Notes under the pieces: model-generated
Seen by the model: the letters and a program-made list of their open reading frames with translations, nothing else
The model's database searches: none
Told to the model about the DNA's origin: nothing
From: Daejeonella sp.
Lineage (GTDB): Bacteria; Bacteroidota; Bacteroidia; Sphingobacteriales; Sphingobacteriaceae
Assembly: GCF_030684675.1 (NCBI RefSeq)
Contig: NZ_JAUXXZ010000081.1
Coordinates: forward strand, 62,001-126,000
Direction: 5' to 3'
DNA: 64,000 nt
Part shown: in pieces, positions 10,155 through 18,101 of the stretch
Numbering within the stretch: the stretch's first letter is position 1
Layout of the letters: every line of letters begins with the position of its first letter
Program-made: the position numbers and the translations under genes

Positions 10155-11108
10155 TTAAACTTGAGAAAGTTTGAATTTCTGCTTATTTACAGGTTGCGGA
10201 ACTTTAACATAATAGCCCGTCCCATCAAACTCACGCTTTCTTGGATGGGCCTGGCAAATTTCTGAACAAGCACCATCCAACTTTTCACCGCAGGCATCGC
10301 ATTGGGTAAAATGCTCATTACATTCAGGATTTGCACAATTAATCATTTTGCTTGTGTGTGCACCACAATTGCGACAGGTAGAAATTACCACTGGATTCAC
10401 TGTATTTACATCTACTGCAACCCGGTTATCGAATACATAACATTTACCTTCAAAATCTTCTCCTCCGGCTTCTTTTCCATACTTAATAATTCCTCCATGC
10501 AATTGATATACGTTTTCAAACCCTTCATGCAGCAATAAAGCAGATGCTTTCTCACATTTAATCCCACCGGTACAGTAGGTTACGATCTTCTTATCTTTAT
10601 ACTGAGCAAGCTCATTGATCATAGCCGGAAAATCACGGAAGTTCTCAATGTCAAAAGTGACTGCATTCTTGAAACGCCCGATTGAATGCTCATAGTTCGA
10701 CCTTACATCAACTATCACTACATCCTGATCATCTTTCATCTTCACAAAATCAGCAGGCTCTAAATGTATTCCTGTTTTCTCTTCTGGATTGATAATGCCC
10801 GGATCACGAAGGCCCGAATGAACAATTTCTGCCTTGTAACGGCAATGCATCTTGATAAATGATGGTTCTTCCACATCATCAATCTTAAAATCGATTTTTG
10901 AGAAACGTGGATCGGCATGGAGCATATCCATGTAAATCCTACAGGATTCTATAGTACCAGAAACGGTTCCATTTAACCCTTCATCAGCAACGATTATCCT
11001 TCCGACAAGATTCAGGGATTTACAAAACTGAAGGTGATTGGATGCGAATTGTTCCGCATCTTCTATTCTACTATAACAATAGTAGAGTATTGTCTGGTAT
11101 TTTATCAT
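10155..11108 (-). CDS. trhO: tRNA uridine-34 hydroxylase, rhodanese-type (TrhO/YceA)
   Basis: Oxygen-dependent hydroxylation of uridine 34 in tRNAs, giving 5-hydroxyuridine. The 317-residue protein has the N-terminal TrhO domain (YYCYSRIEDAEQFA, VADEGLNGTVSG), a rhodanese domain with catalytic cysteine in YCTGGIKCEKAS, and a cysteine-rich C-terminal region (CRNCG, CANPEC, CDACG) that probably binds zinc. The length agrees with the family. An isolated 46-base gap precedes it upstream of base 11155, and the esterase gene follows on the same strand. The call is firm from the combined N-terminal and rhodanese motifs. Confidence 0.93.
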   Translation of the reverse strand: MIKYQTILYYCYSRIEDAEQFASNHLQFCKSLNLVGRIIVADEGLNGTVSGTIESCRIYMDMLHADPRFSKIDFKIDDVEEPSFIKMHCRYKAEIVHSGLRDPGIINPEEKTGIHLEPADFVKMKDDQDVVIVDVRSNYEHSIGRFKNAVTFDIENFRDFPAMINELAQYKDKKIVTYCTGGIKCEKASALLLHEGFENVYQLHGGIIKYGKEAGGEDFEGKCYVFDNRVAVDVNTVNPVVISTCRNCGAHTSKMINCANPECNEHFTQCDACGEKLDGACSEICQAHPRKREFDGTGYYVKVPQPVNKQKFKLSQV

Positions 11109-11210
11109 AATTCATTGATACTGTTGCAAACAGCGTTTAATGCGATGCAAATATAAGGCTGCTAAACAAATTCTGCAAGTAGAATTCAGGCAAGCAAATC
11201 AGATTAAAAC

Positions 11211-13664
11211 CTAGAGACCGGTGGCTATTCGGAATCCAAAATCAGCCTTCTTACCTTTTAAATAAGACCAGCCATACAAGGCACGGAAATTCAGATATTT
11301 GATACCCAAATAGAATTCAGAATAGGAGTTGGTAGCTGGTGTTCCCAGATAATTAAATCCAGCCAGCTCATTAAGTTTTAACTTCCGTAAAAGCGGCAGT
11401 TTATTGAACAAAAAGCCCGAAAAATTATGCTCAAAATGTCCTTCCAGATATTGATCAGCGGTGCTGAAATTATAATAATCAAGGTATAGAAAACTATTCA
11501 CTCTGGGAGTATAACCCAGTGTTTGTGTGCCTATAAAATGCTTATAATCAGTATAATATATATTCTTGGCAGTTAAAAATTTACCTGCTCCCAGCCAAAA
11601 AGCTGAATGACCCAGCAGGCCTAACTTTATATCTGTCTTTGTAAGATCGAGCGAGATCCGTGTATAATCCACATCCGACCCGAAAAGTCCCTTTATCCCC
11701 CTTTCAAAATTTATCCCCAGTAGCGGATATTTTGATGGCCTGTAAAATTTACCTGAAGGGTAGGTAGCATAATCATTGCTGAACGCGTAACTGGCCCTAA
11801 ACTTAATTTTAAATGCCTGATTTTCAGGAAACATTGGTAAATCTGATCCTGGAACTATAGGGTTATTCGAAGTAAATTCCCTTCTTGTCAGATCCCTGAT
11901 TGTATAATCTGATGTATTCCGAAGTGGTCTTCGGTTTGAGTATTCGGTGCTTAAACTGGTTTGTACACTCCCAAATGGCTTTAAATAGGATAGATTTAAA
12001 AACCTTGATTCATAGAGTTTGAGCAAATTGCGATCATAATATAATGAGTTGATTGAATTCCCCAACTGATTAATACTCTCCTGATCGCTCAAGTCCAAAA
12101 CATCTGATCCGGTACTGAACATAAACCTGCCACTCTCCAGTGGAATGGAGGCAGAAAAACTTGCATAAAACTTTTCGCTGGACAGTCCATAGCGAACTTT
12201 CCCGGTGTAATGCAGGAATTTGTTGGTCAGAGAATCAATCTGCTTTGAATACGATACTCTATAATTTATTCCGAAACCTTCTACTGTATTATAAAAAAGA
12301 GAATTGATCATAGATCCAAATTGATAATACTCCTTTTTAAATCTATTGCGCGGATTATAACCAGTACCTATCAGAAAATTTAATGGCTTTAATTTGTTGT
12401 TAGCCTTATCCAGTGAATCCAGATATACTTTAGACTCCCGCTTTGTTGCCAAAGCCTCCTTTTTCACATAGTCAATTTGCTCTTCAACTGTCAGTGGGAT
12501 TGGCCTTGCCTGTTTCCAATAAGCCGTATCTTTCTTATTTACTTCGCGGCTAATATTTAAAACCTCTCTAAAATCTTTAGGATTTAGCCCTGGATTCAGG
12601 TCATAGTTATTGTAAAGTGCGATGTAATAGCCTCCAAATTTAAAGCCCAAAAAACCTCCTGAAAAGTCGAAGTGAACAGAAGATGGCATCCAGATTTTGG
12701 CATTTACCTGAATAAACTCCTGTCTTATATTCAGGGTATCCACAAATTGAATGTTTGCTTCCTTGGTCAGGTAAAGATCGGCACTGTGTATGCGCCAGCT
12801 GTCTTCAAGGATATAGATTACCCCTCTGAAAACAGGATCAGAAGAACGTTTGGGTATCAGCTCGATCTTATTTATCATTTGACCATTTTCTATACTGGTA
12901 CCCAGCAATCTGTATCTATAATAAAATAATGCATTATCAGCAATGGGCGAAACAAAGGGGCGTGCACTCAGTCCCTCCATCTCCAACAGATTCTGATAGA
13001 AATTGATTCCCATATCAGATGCACGGTTAAAGCTGAAAGCACGATTACTACCCGAAACCTTTGAAGAGATCATTACCTCTCTGTACTTTCCAGGCTGCAT
13101 ATAACTCAACTTTGATTCAGATTCAGACAAGTAAAGGATTCCCTTTCGGTTTGAATCCAGTCCGATTTGCTTACCCAGATCATCAATGTTCCTTCCCAAA
13201 AATTTCTTTGGTGCCCCGAGCAATTTCTGCATTCCCTTGATATACACTTCTGCGGTGTATTCATCGGTCTCATTTAAATGATAGTTTCTCTCTCTGATTG
13301 CATTCCTGATTACCTCATAAGCAGGGTCTTCTGAATAAGCACGTACTATAACATCTTTCAGTTCATAAATCGCTCCGGTTAAAATGACAGAAATGAACTG
13401 ATCTGATTGCAAGTTCAGCTCCCTGAATTCCTGGCTAAAGCCAATAGCTTTAAATATTATCGTATGCTTTCCGGGATTTAATTTCAGTTGATATTCTCCT
13501 TCACTGTTTGCAGAAGTTCCTGTTGTGGTGTTCTTTTCATACACACTGGCAAAGGGTACAGGTAGTCCTTTGGTATCGGTTATTTTGCCTTTAAGAATAA
13601 CTTTCTGGGCATATAAGCCATGAGAAACTAATAAGAACAACAGAAATACGAAAACTGATCGCAT
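11211..13664 (-). CDS. DUF5686 outer-membrane protein with carboxypeptidase-like regulatory domain
   Basis: An 817-residue exported protein of the Bacteroidota outer membrane. The signal peptide ends LYAQ at about residue 20. Residues 22-105 form a carboxypeptidase-regulatory-like/TonB-plug-type domain (LKGKITDTKGLPVPFASVYE). The remainder matches the DUF5686 pattern, with AYSEDPAYEVIRNAI followed by alternating amphipathic strands up to an aromatic-rich end, as in an outer-membrane beta-barrel. Its function is not established. On the minus strand CATCTTTG, one base off TAnnTTTG, precedes the start. It is divergent from kbl. Confidence 0.83.
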   Translation of the reverse strand: MRSVFVFLLFLLVSHGLYAQKVILKGKITDTKGLPVPFASVYEKNTTTGTSANSEGEYQLKLNPGKHTIIFKAIGFSQEFRELNLQSDQFISVILTGAIYELKDVIVRAYSEDPAYEVIRNAIRERNYHLNETDEYTAEVYIKGMQKLLGAPKKFLGRNIDDLGKQIGLDSNRKGILYLSESESKLSYMQPGKYREVMISSKVSGSNRAFSFNRASDMGINFYQNLLEMEGLSARPFVSPIADNALFYYRYRLLGTSIENGQMINKIELIPKRSSDPVFRGVIYILEDSWRIHSADLYLTKEANIQFVDTLNIRQEFIQVNAKIWMPSSVHFDFSGGFLGFKFGGYYIALYNNYDLNPGLNPKDFREVLNISREVNKKDTAYWKQARPIPLTVEEQIDYVKKEALATKRESKVYLDSLDKANNKLKPLNFLIGTGYNPRNRFKKEYYQFGSMINSLFYNTVEGFGINYRVSYSKQIDSLTNKFLHYTGKVRYGLSSEKFYASFSASIPLESGRFMFSTGSDVLDLSDQESINQLGNSINSLYYDRNLLKLYESRFLNLSYLKPFGSVQTSLSTEYSNRRPLRNTSDYTIRDLTRREFTSNNPIVPGSDLPMFPENQAFKIKFRASYAFSNDYATYPSGKFYRPSKYPLLGINFERGIKGLFGSDVDYTRISLDLTKTDIKLGLLGHSAFWLGAGKFLTAKNIYYTDYKHFIGTQTLGYTPRVNSFLYLDYYNFSTADQYLEGHFEHNFSGFLFNKLPLLRKLKLNELAGFNYLGTPATNSYSEFYLGIKYLNFRALYGWSYLKGKKADFGFRIATGL

Positions 13665-13806
13665 GTATATTTTTTTGCAAAGATGGCAATAATATGAATA
13701 GGCACTCTATTTTGCTATAAATTTGACTTTGCCGTTGAGGAGTTTAAAGAGGAAGAGCCTGAAAGTCCACAGAATTCGTAATTTTACACCCTTAATCTAA
13801 CCAATT

Positions 13807-14997
13807 ATGTATAAGACCCTTCAACCGATTTTACAGAAAGAACTGGAGGAAATAGAAAAAGCCGGGCTATATAAGCGTGAGCGTATTATTATTACTCCTC
13901 AGGGTGCTGATATTAAAATTCAGGGCGGACAGGAAGTAATCAATTTCTGCGCGAACAACTACCTCGGTCTGGCATCTCATCCTAAGGTGATTGAAGCCGC
14001 TAAAAAAGCACTCGACACACATGGTTTCGGAATGGCTTCAGTCCGCTTCATTTGCGGAACACAGGACATCCACAAAGAACTGGAAGAAAAAATTTCTAAA
14101 TTTCTTGGGACAGAAGATACCATTTTGTATGCAGCAGCTTTTGATGCAAACGGGGGTGTATTTGAGCCATTATTTGATGAGCAGGATGCCATTATTTCTG
14201 ACGCATTAAATCATGCATCAATTATTGACGGAGTTCGTTTGTGTAAAGCGCAACGCTTCCGCTACAACCATGATGACATGGCAGATCTTGAGGAAAAATT
14301 AAAAGAAACTCAACATTTACGCCACCGCATAATCGTAAGTGATGGCTCCTTCTCTATGGACGGAACAATTGCCCAACTGGATAAAATTTGTGACCTGGCC
14401 GATAAATATAATGCCCTGGTTATGATAGATGAATGTCATTCATCAGGTTTTTTGGGCAAAACCGGCCGCGGAACACATGAACATCATGGTGTGATGGGTC
14501 GCGTAGATATCATTACCGGAACTCTGGGAAAAGCATTGGGCGGGGCATCAGGAGGATTTACCTCGGGGCCTAAGGAAGTGATCAATCTTCTCAGACAACG
14601 CTCAAGACCCTATTTATTTTCAAATACATTGGCGCCTTCAATTGTTGGGGCTTCGATTGCAGTTTTGGATTTACTTGAGAAAAGTACAGAATTACGGGAT
14701 AAACTTGAAGAGAACACTCTGTACTTCCGGAAAAAAATGACCGCAGCGGGTTTTGATATCAAACCGGGAACACATCCAATTGTACCGATCATGTTGTATG
14801 ATGCAAAACTTTCACAGGATTTTGCAGCAGAATTGCTAAAGGAAGGAATTTATGTGATCGGCTTTTATTTTCCGGTGGTACCAAAAGATAAAGCACGAAT
14901 AAGGGTGCAGTTATCTGCTGCACATACTAGAGAACATCTGGACAAGGCCATTGCGGCGTTTATAAAGATTGGCAAGAAACTGAGAACGATAAAATAG
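13807..14997 (+). CDS. kbl: Glycine C-acetyltransferase (2-amino-3-ketobutyrate CoA ligase)
   Basis: A PLP enzyme that cleaves 2-amino-3-ketobutyrate with CoA to glycine and acetyl-CoA, completing threonine catabolism started by the dehydrogenase at 6920. The 396-residue length is standard. Visible features are [40 protein letters not shown] and the PLP lysine in [22 protein letters not shown] at 13718-13725 could be a -7 element but is distant. The 2-oxoamine synthase family also includes KBL-like serine palmitoyltransferases. The [10 protein letters not shown] segment and the Tdh gene nearby favour Kbl. Confidence 0.93.
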   Translation: MYKTLQPILQKELEEIEKAGLYKRERIIITPQGADIKIQGGQEVINFCANNYLGLASHPKVIEAAKKALDTHGFGMASVRFICGTQDIHKELEEKISKFLGTEDTILYAAAFDANGGVFEPLFDEQDAIISDALNHASIIDGVRLCKAQRFRYNHDDMADLEEKLKETQHLRHRIIVSDGSFSMDGTIAQLDKICDLADKYNALVMIDECHSSGFLGKTGRGTHEHHGVMGRVDIITGTLGKALGGASGGFTSGPKEVINLLRQRSRPYLFSNTLAPSIVGASIAVLDLLEKSTELRDKLEENTLYFRKKMTAAGFDIKPGTHPIVPIMLYDAKLSQDFAAELLKEGIYVIGFYFPVVPKDKARIRVQLSAAHTREHLDKAIAAFIKIGKKLRTIK

Positions 14998-15013
14998 CAC
15001 GTATATTTTTTTG

Positions 15014-15021
15014 TATATTTG
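15014..15021 (+). promoter_or_regulatory. -7 element of the DUF6364/PIN toxin-antitoxin operon
   Basis: TATATTTG fits TAnnTTTG exactly. It lies inside the longer open frame that begins at 15011, so the antitoxin should start at the ATG at 15041. Confidence 0.55.
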
Positions 15022-15040
15022 TACGTACAAAGAAAAGGAT

Positions 15041-15310
15041 ATGGCTAATACAAAATTAACGCTCAGCATGGAACCTGAAGTTGTGTATCGTGCTAAACAA
15101 TACGCAAAAAAGAGGCATATAAGCTTATCCAAATTGATTCAGGATTTTTTAGAAAATTCAATTGAGAGTGATAATTTAAAGGATGATCCGGATCTTAATA
15201 TACCTGAGGAAATAGAAAAGTTAAGAGGAATATTGAAAGGATCTGATCTCTCAAAAAAACAGTTAAAGCAAATAAAGCTTGAGTATCTAAAAGAGAAACA
15301 TGGCCTCTGA
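15041..15310 (+). CDS. DUF6364-like antitoxin, ribbon-helix-helix type
   Basis: An 89-residue protein upstream of a PIN-domain toxin. It begins MANTKLTLSMEPEVVYRAKQ, a short strand followed by helices as in ribbon-helix-helix antitoxins, and continues with RHISLSKLIQDFLE. The C-terminal half is charged and probably binds and blocks the toxin. A promoter element at 15014-15021 rules out the upstream start at 15011. Its end overlaps the toxin start by 11 bases, a typical coupled antitoxin-toxin arrangement. Autoregulation by DNA binding is expected from the family but no operator is proven here. Confidence 0.78.
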   Translation: MANTKLTLSMEPEVVYRAKQYAKKRHISLSKLIQDFLENSIESDNLKDDPDLNIPEEIEKLRGILKGSDLSKKQLKQIKLEYLKEKHGL

Positions 15311-15713
15311 GAAAATTTTTATTGATTCAGATATTTTATTGGATTTGTTTTTTGACCGGAAGCCCTACTCAATATTTGCTACAAAGTTATTTGATATTGG
15401 CTTAAGAGAAAATTTTAGTTTATATACCTCTGCATTAGTCACAGCGAACTTATACTATATAATATCAAAGCAGCAGGACAAGAATTCAGCAAATGAATGT
15501 TTATCGATACTCTTAAAATATATTCATGTGCTACCAATGGAACTGGATGATGTTGAATATGGTTTAACAAATGTATTTGATGATTTTGAGGATGCAATTC
15601 AATACCATATTGCCGAAAAAAATCATTGTACAATAATCTTAACCCGTAATCTAAAGGATTATAAACATGCTAAAATACCTGTTTTAACAGCACAACATTT
15701 TTTTAAACAGTAA
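15300..15713 (+). CDS. PIN-domain toxin, VapC-like
   Basis: A 137-residue PIN-domain protein, by family a magnesium-dependent ribonuclease. Acidic residues sit at the expected places: FIDSDILLDLF near the N-terminus, DDFEDAIQYHIA in the middle and TRNLKDY near the end. The order after its antitoxin and the 11-base overlap support a toxin-antitoxin module. The stop is only 6 bases before the pheS start, so the module may share a transcript with an essential gene. RNA target unknown. Confidence 0.83.
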   Translation: MASEKIFIDSDILLDLFFDRKPYSIFATKLFDIGLRENFSLYTSALVTANLYYIISKQQDKNSANECLSILLKYIHVLPMELDDVEYGLTNVFDDFEDAIQYHIAEKNHCTIILTRNLKDYKHAKIPVLTAQHFFKQ

Positions 15714-15719
15714 ATTACA

Positions 15720-16790
15720 ATGCAAGAAAAAATATCCCAATACACATCAGAAATAAATTCATTTCAACCAAAAAACAATGATGAACTCGAAGCATTCAGA
15801 ATTCGCTTTCTGGGTACAAAAGGCATTATAAAGGATCTTTTCGAAGCCTTCAAAACTGTTTCTGCAGAAGAAAAACGGATTCTGGGCAAGGTTCTGAATG
15901 AGTTCAAGCAAATGGCTGAAGCCAAATATCAGATACTTAAAGAAAGTTTAGAGACTGTTGAGAAAAGTGCTGATTCTGAGCTTGACCTTACTCTTCCGGG
16001 AGAAGGATTCGAACTTGGTGCGCGCCATCCCCTATCTCTGGTTAGAAAAGAAATTATTGAGATTTTCAAAAAACTGGGATTCAATGTAGCCGAAGGTCCG
16101 GAGATTGAAGACGACTGGCATAATTTCTCGGCACTTAATTTCCCCGAAGAACACCCGGCCAGGGATATGCAGGATACCTTTTTCATACGCCTCAGCCCCG
16201 ACCCCTCTCCGGGAGGAGAGGGGAGTACAAACGGCAAGGGTGAAGCAATTGCGCTTCGTACCCATACTTCATCTGTTCAGGTAAGAATGATGGAAGCAGG
16301 TAAACCGCCATTCCGCGCTATTATGCCTGGCAGAGTTTATCGAAATGAGGCCATTTCAGCAAGGGCACATTGCTTTTTTCATCAGGTTGAAGGACTGTAT
16401 ATTGATGAGAATGTTTCTTTTGCCGACCTGAAACAAACCTTATTTCATTTTGTTCAGGAGTTGTTTGGAGCAGGCACAAAAGTGCGGTTCAGACCAAGTT
16501 ATTTCCCTTTTACAGAACCATCGGCTGAAATGGACATTTCCTGTTCCATTTGTAAAGGCGATGGCTGCCAGTTCTGTAAATACAGTGGCTGGGTTGAAAT
16601 TCTGGGCTGCGGCATGGTCGACCCGAATGTTCTGGAAAATTGCAATATCGATAGCAAGAAATTTACAGGTTATGCCTTTGGTATGGGGATTGAAAGGATC
16701 ACCAATTTGAAGTATCAGATCAAAGATCTCAGGTTATTTTCAGAAAATGATATCCGCTTTTTAAAGCAATTCCAATCAGAAATGATTTGA
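15720..16790 (+). CDS. pheS: Phenylalanyl-tRNA synthetase alpha subunit, with in-frame insertion
   Basis: Charges tRNA-Phe as an alpha2-beta2 enzyme with PheT. The 356 residues contain an N-terminal coiled-coil arm, the class II motif 2 region GRVYRNEAISARAHCFFHQ, a zinc-knuckle-like segment CSICKGDGCQFC and motif 3 GYAFGMGIERI. Between MQDTFFI and ALRTHTSS, normally a short link, there is an additional stretch of about 20 residues (near 157-178) containing SPDPSPGGEGS. It is encoded by a GC-rich palindrome at 16202-16223. The reading frame is kept. The gene overlaps the next start by one base (TGATG). Confidence 0.95.
   Translation: MQEKISQYTSEINSFQPKNNDELEAFRIRFLGTKGIIKDLFEAFKTVSAEEKRILGKVLNEFKQMAEAKYQILKESLETVEKSADSELDLTLPGEGFELGARHPLSLVRKEIIEIFKKLGFNVAEGPEIEDDWHNFSALNFPEEHPARDMQDTFFIRLSPDPSPGGEGSTNGKGEAIALRTHTSSVQVRMMEAGKPPFRAIMPGRVYRNEAISARAHCFFHQVEGLYIDENVSFADLKQTLFHFVQELFGAGTKVRFRPSYFPFTEPSAEMDISCSICKGDGCQFCKYSGWVEILGCGMVDPNVLENCNIDSKKFTGYAFGMGIERITNLKYQIKDLRLFSENDIRFLKQFQSEMI
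16202..16223 (+). repeat. Palindromic repeat inserted in frame in pheS
   Basis: CCCCTCTCC and GGAGAGGGG form a perfect 9-bp inverted repeat around a GGGA loop. It is unlike the flanking coding sequence and encodes the extra SPDPSPGGEGS peptide of PheS. It resembles the short GC-rich palindromes scattered through Bacteroidota intergenic DNA, which is recollection, not a search result. Confidence 0.75.
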
Positions 16791-17206
16791 TGAGAACAGG
16801 AATTTCAATAGTGCTCATTTCGCTTACTTTGCTTTCCTGCACTAAGGATAGCTTAGACCGGATTCCTGAAGCCTATGTAAATTATAGAATAACAATCCAG
16901 GAGTTTAATATTAAAAACAAAAATGGTTTGCTGTTGGTCAATAAAATGGATAATACCGGTGTTGCCGGATTGATTATTTACCGCAGGGCTGATAATGCTT
17001 ATGTAGCTTTTGACCGTTGCAGTTCTGTGAATCCACAAACCAGATGTGCAGTAGTACCGGATGACCCAAACCTGACGGCTACTGATCCATGCAGCGGGGC
17101 AAAATTTTCATTATTTGATGGTTCACCTGTGAAAGCCCCGGCTAAGAGACCCCTTAAGGAATATAAAGTAATTATTAGTAATTTTGAAATCTCGGTATTG
17201 AACTGA
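16790..17206 (+). CDS. Lipoprotein with degenerate Rieske-like domain
   Basis: A 138-residue lipoprotein: MRTGISIVLISLTLLSC forms the signal and lipobox. Its C-terminal half follows the Rieske pattern, with YVAFDRCSS, then RCAVV, then DPCSGAKFSLFDGSPVKAP and PLKEYKV. The histidines of the Rieske CxH and CxxH ligand pairs are absent, so no [2Fe-2S] cluster is expected. I chose the ATG at 16790, overlapping the pheS stop, over a TTG three bases upstream. A TetR gene follows after 1 base, so pheS, this gene and the regulator may be one operon. The fold call is inference from the motif order. Confidence 0.65.
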   Translation: MRTGISIVLISLTLLSCTKDSLDRIPEAYVNYRITIQEFNIKNKNGLLLVNKMDNTGVAGLIIYRRADNAYVAFDRCSSVNPQTRCAVVPDDPNLTATDPCSGAKFSLFDGSPVKAPAKRPLKEYKVIISNFEISVLN

Positions 17207-17207
17207 T

Positions 17208-17783
17208 ATGGAAGTCGATAAAATCAAGGAAAGTATAAAGAAAGCAGCTCAGGATTTATTCCGAAAATACGGCTACCATAAAACCAGTGTAAATGAAATT
17301 GCAAAGCGTGCTAAGATTGCTAAAGCAACCATTTACAAATATTTCGAAAGCAAGGAATTGCTGCTGCAGGCTATCCTGATGGAATACATTCAGCAAAGTG
17401 TTCACGAAATCATTCATAATTCATCAGAAGAACTGGATGAAGAAGCATACTTAAGTATGATCATCCTCAAAACCAGCCGATTATCTTATACCGTTTGTAA
17501 TGAATTTATTGGATGGGAATTTATACGTGAGTCGGCCAATTCACAGGAATTTCTGAAAACTTTATCTGATGATCTTGAGAATCTCCTTATCCAATCTTTC
17601 AATCAAACACAACTCTTTAAAGCTGATGATTATATAGAACGACTTCGCTTTTTGATCAAGGCAAGTAAAAGTATTGTCTTCTCATTTGCTTTCACCTCAG
17701 TGAGTGATTCTGATGTTCGCAAAAATTTTATCTCCTTCCAAAAAGAAATCCTCCCCTATTTAGTTAAGGCCGCCGTTAAATAA
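17208..17783 (+). CDS. TetR/AcrR family transcriptional regulator
   Basis: A 191-residue one-component regulator. The N-terminal helix-turn-helix is clear: AAQDLFRKYGYHKTSVNEIA and IAKATIYKYFESKELLL, residues about 10-55. The rest is the variable ligand-binding and dimer domain. It starts one base after the lipoprotein stop, implying cotranscription. A 24-base inverted repeat at 17838-17861, just after the gene, could be an operator. No efflux pump or enzyme target is adjacent, so the ligand and regulon are unknown. Confidence 0.9.
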   Translation: MEVDKIKESIKKAAQDLFRKYGYHKTSVNEIAKRAKIAKATIYKYFESKELLLQAILMEYIQQSVHEIIHNSSEELDEEAYLSMIILKTSRLSYTVCNEFIGWEFIRESANSQEFLKTLSDDLENLLIQSFNQTQLFKADDYIERLRFLIKASKSIVFSFAFTSVSDSDVRKNFISFQKEILPYLVKAAVK

Positions 17784-17837
17784 GTCGCGATTTCCACACA
17801 GCATTGTAGACTTAAAGTAAATTTAATATTAAACTAC

Positions 17838-17861
17838 TATACCAATTTGGTTTTTGGTATA
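17838..17861. repeat. TATACCAA inverted repeat, possible operator or terminator
   Basis: TATACCAA and TTGGTATA form a perfect 8-bp inverted repeat around an 8-base loop, 54 bases after the TetR stop. It has no strong T-run, so operator and weak terminator are both possible. Confidence 0.45.
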
Positions 17862-18087
17862 AATTTTGATATTTTGCTGATGTCAAAAAACCAATTATCA
17901 TCCATGAGCCGCGAAATTTTAATATTATCCGATTTAATTGATGAGCTTTTTGAATTTTAAGTCCTGATTTACCACGGGATATTGTTTTCATAAAGCTAAT
18001 CTGTCTGATTTGAACCTGCTTAAAGCATGGCTCTTGTAAATCCTGTGTCAATATATTTCGTTACCCCTTTCCTAAGATAAAAATCTT

Positions 18088-18095
18088 TAATTTTG
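18088..18095 (+). promoter_or_regulatory. -7 element of the RlmD-like methyltransferase
   Basis: TAATTTTG matches TAnnTTTG and ends 6 bases before ATG 18102. The transcript would be nearly leaderless. The TTG start at 18093 lies inside it and is therefore unlikely. Confidence 0.5.
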
Positions 18096-18101
18096 CCGCT
18101 C

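Larger units (their letters stand above)
17784..18101. other. Intergenic region between the TetR gene and the rRNA methyltransferase
   Basis: 318 bases without a supported gene. It holds the 17838-17861 hairpin and, at its right end, the -7 element of the methyltransferase gene. Nothing else is recognised. Confidence 0.6.

Noticed and set aside
15011-15043. Upstream start for the DUF6364 antitoxin
   Set aside because: A -7 promoter element lies within the added codons, so the ATG at 15041 is more likely.
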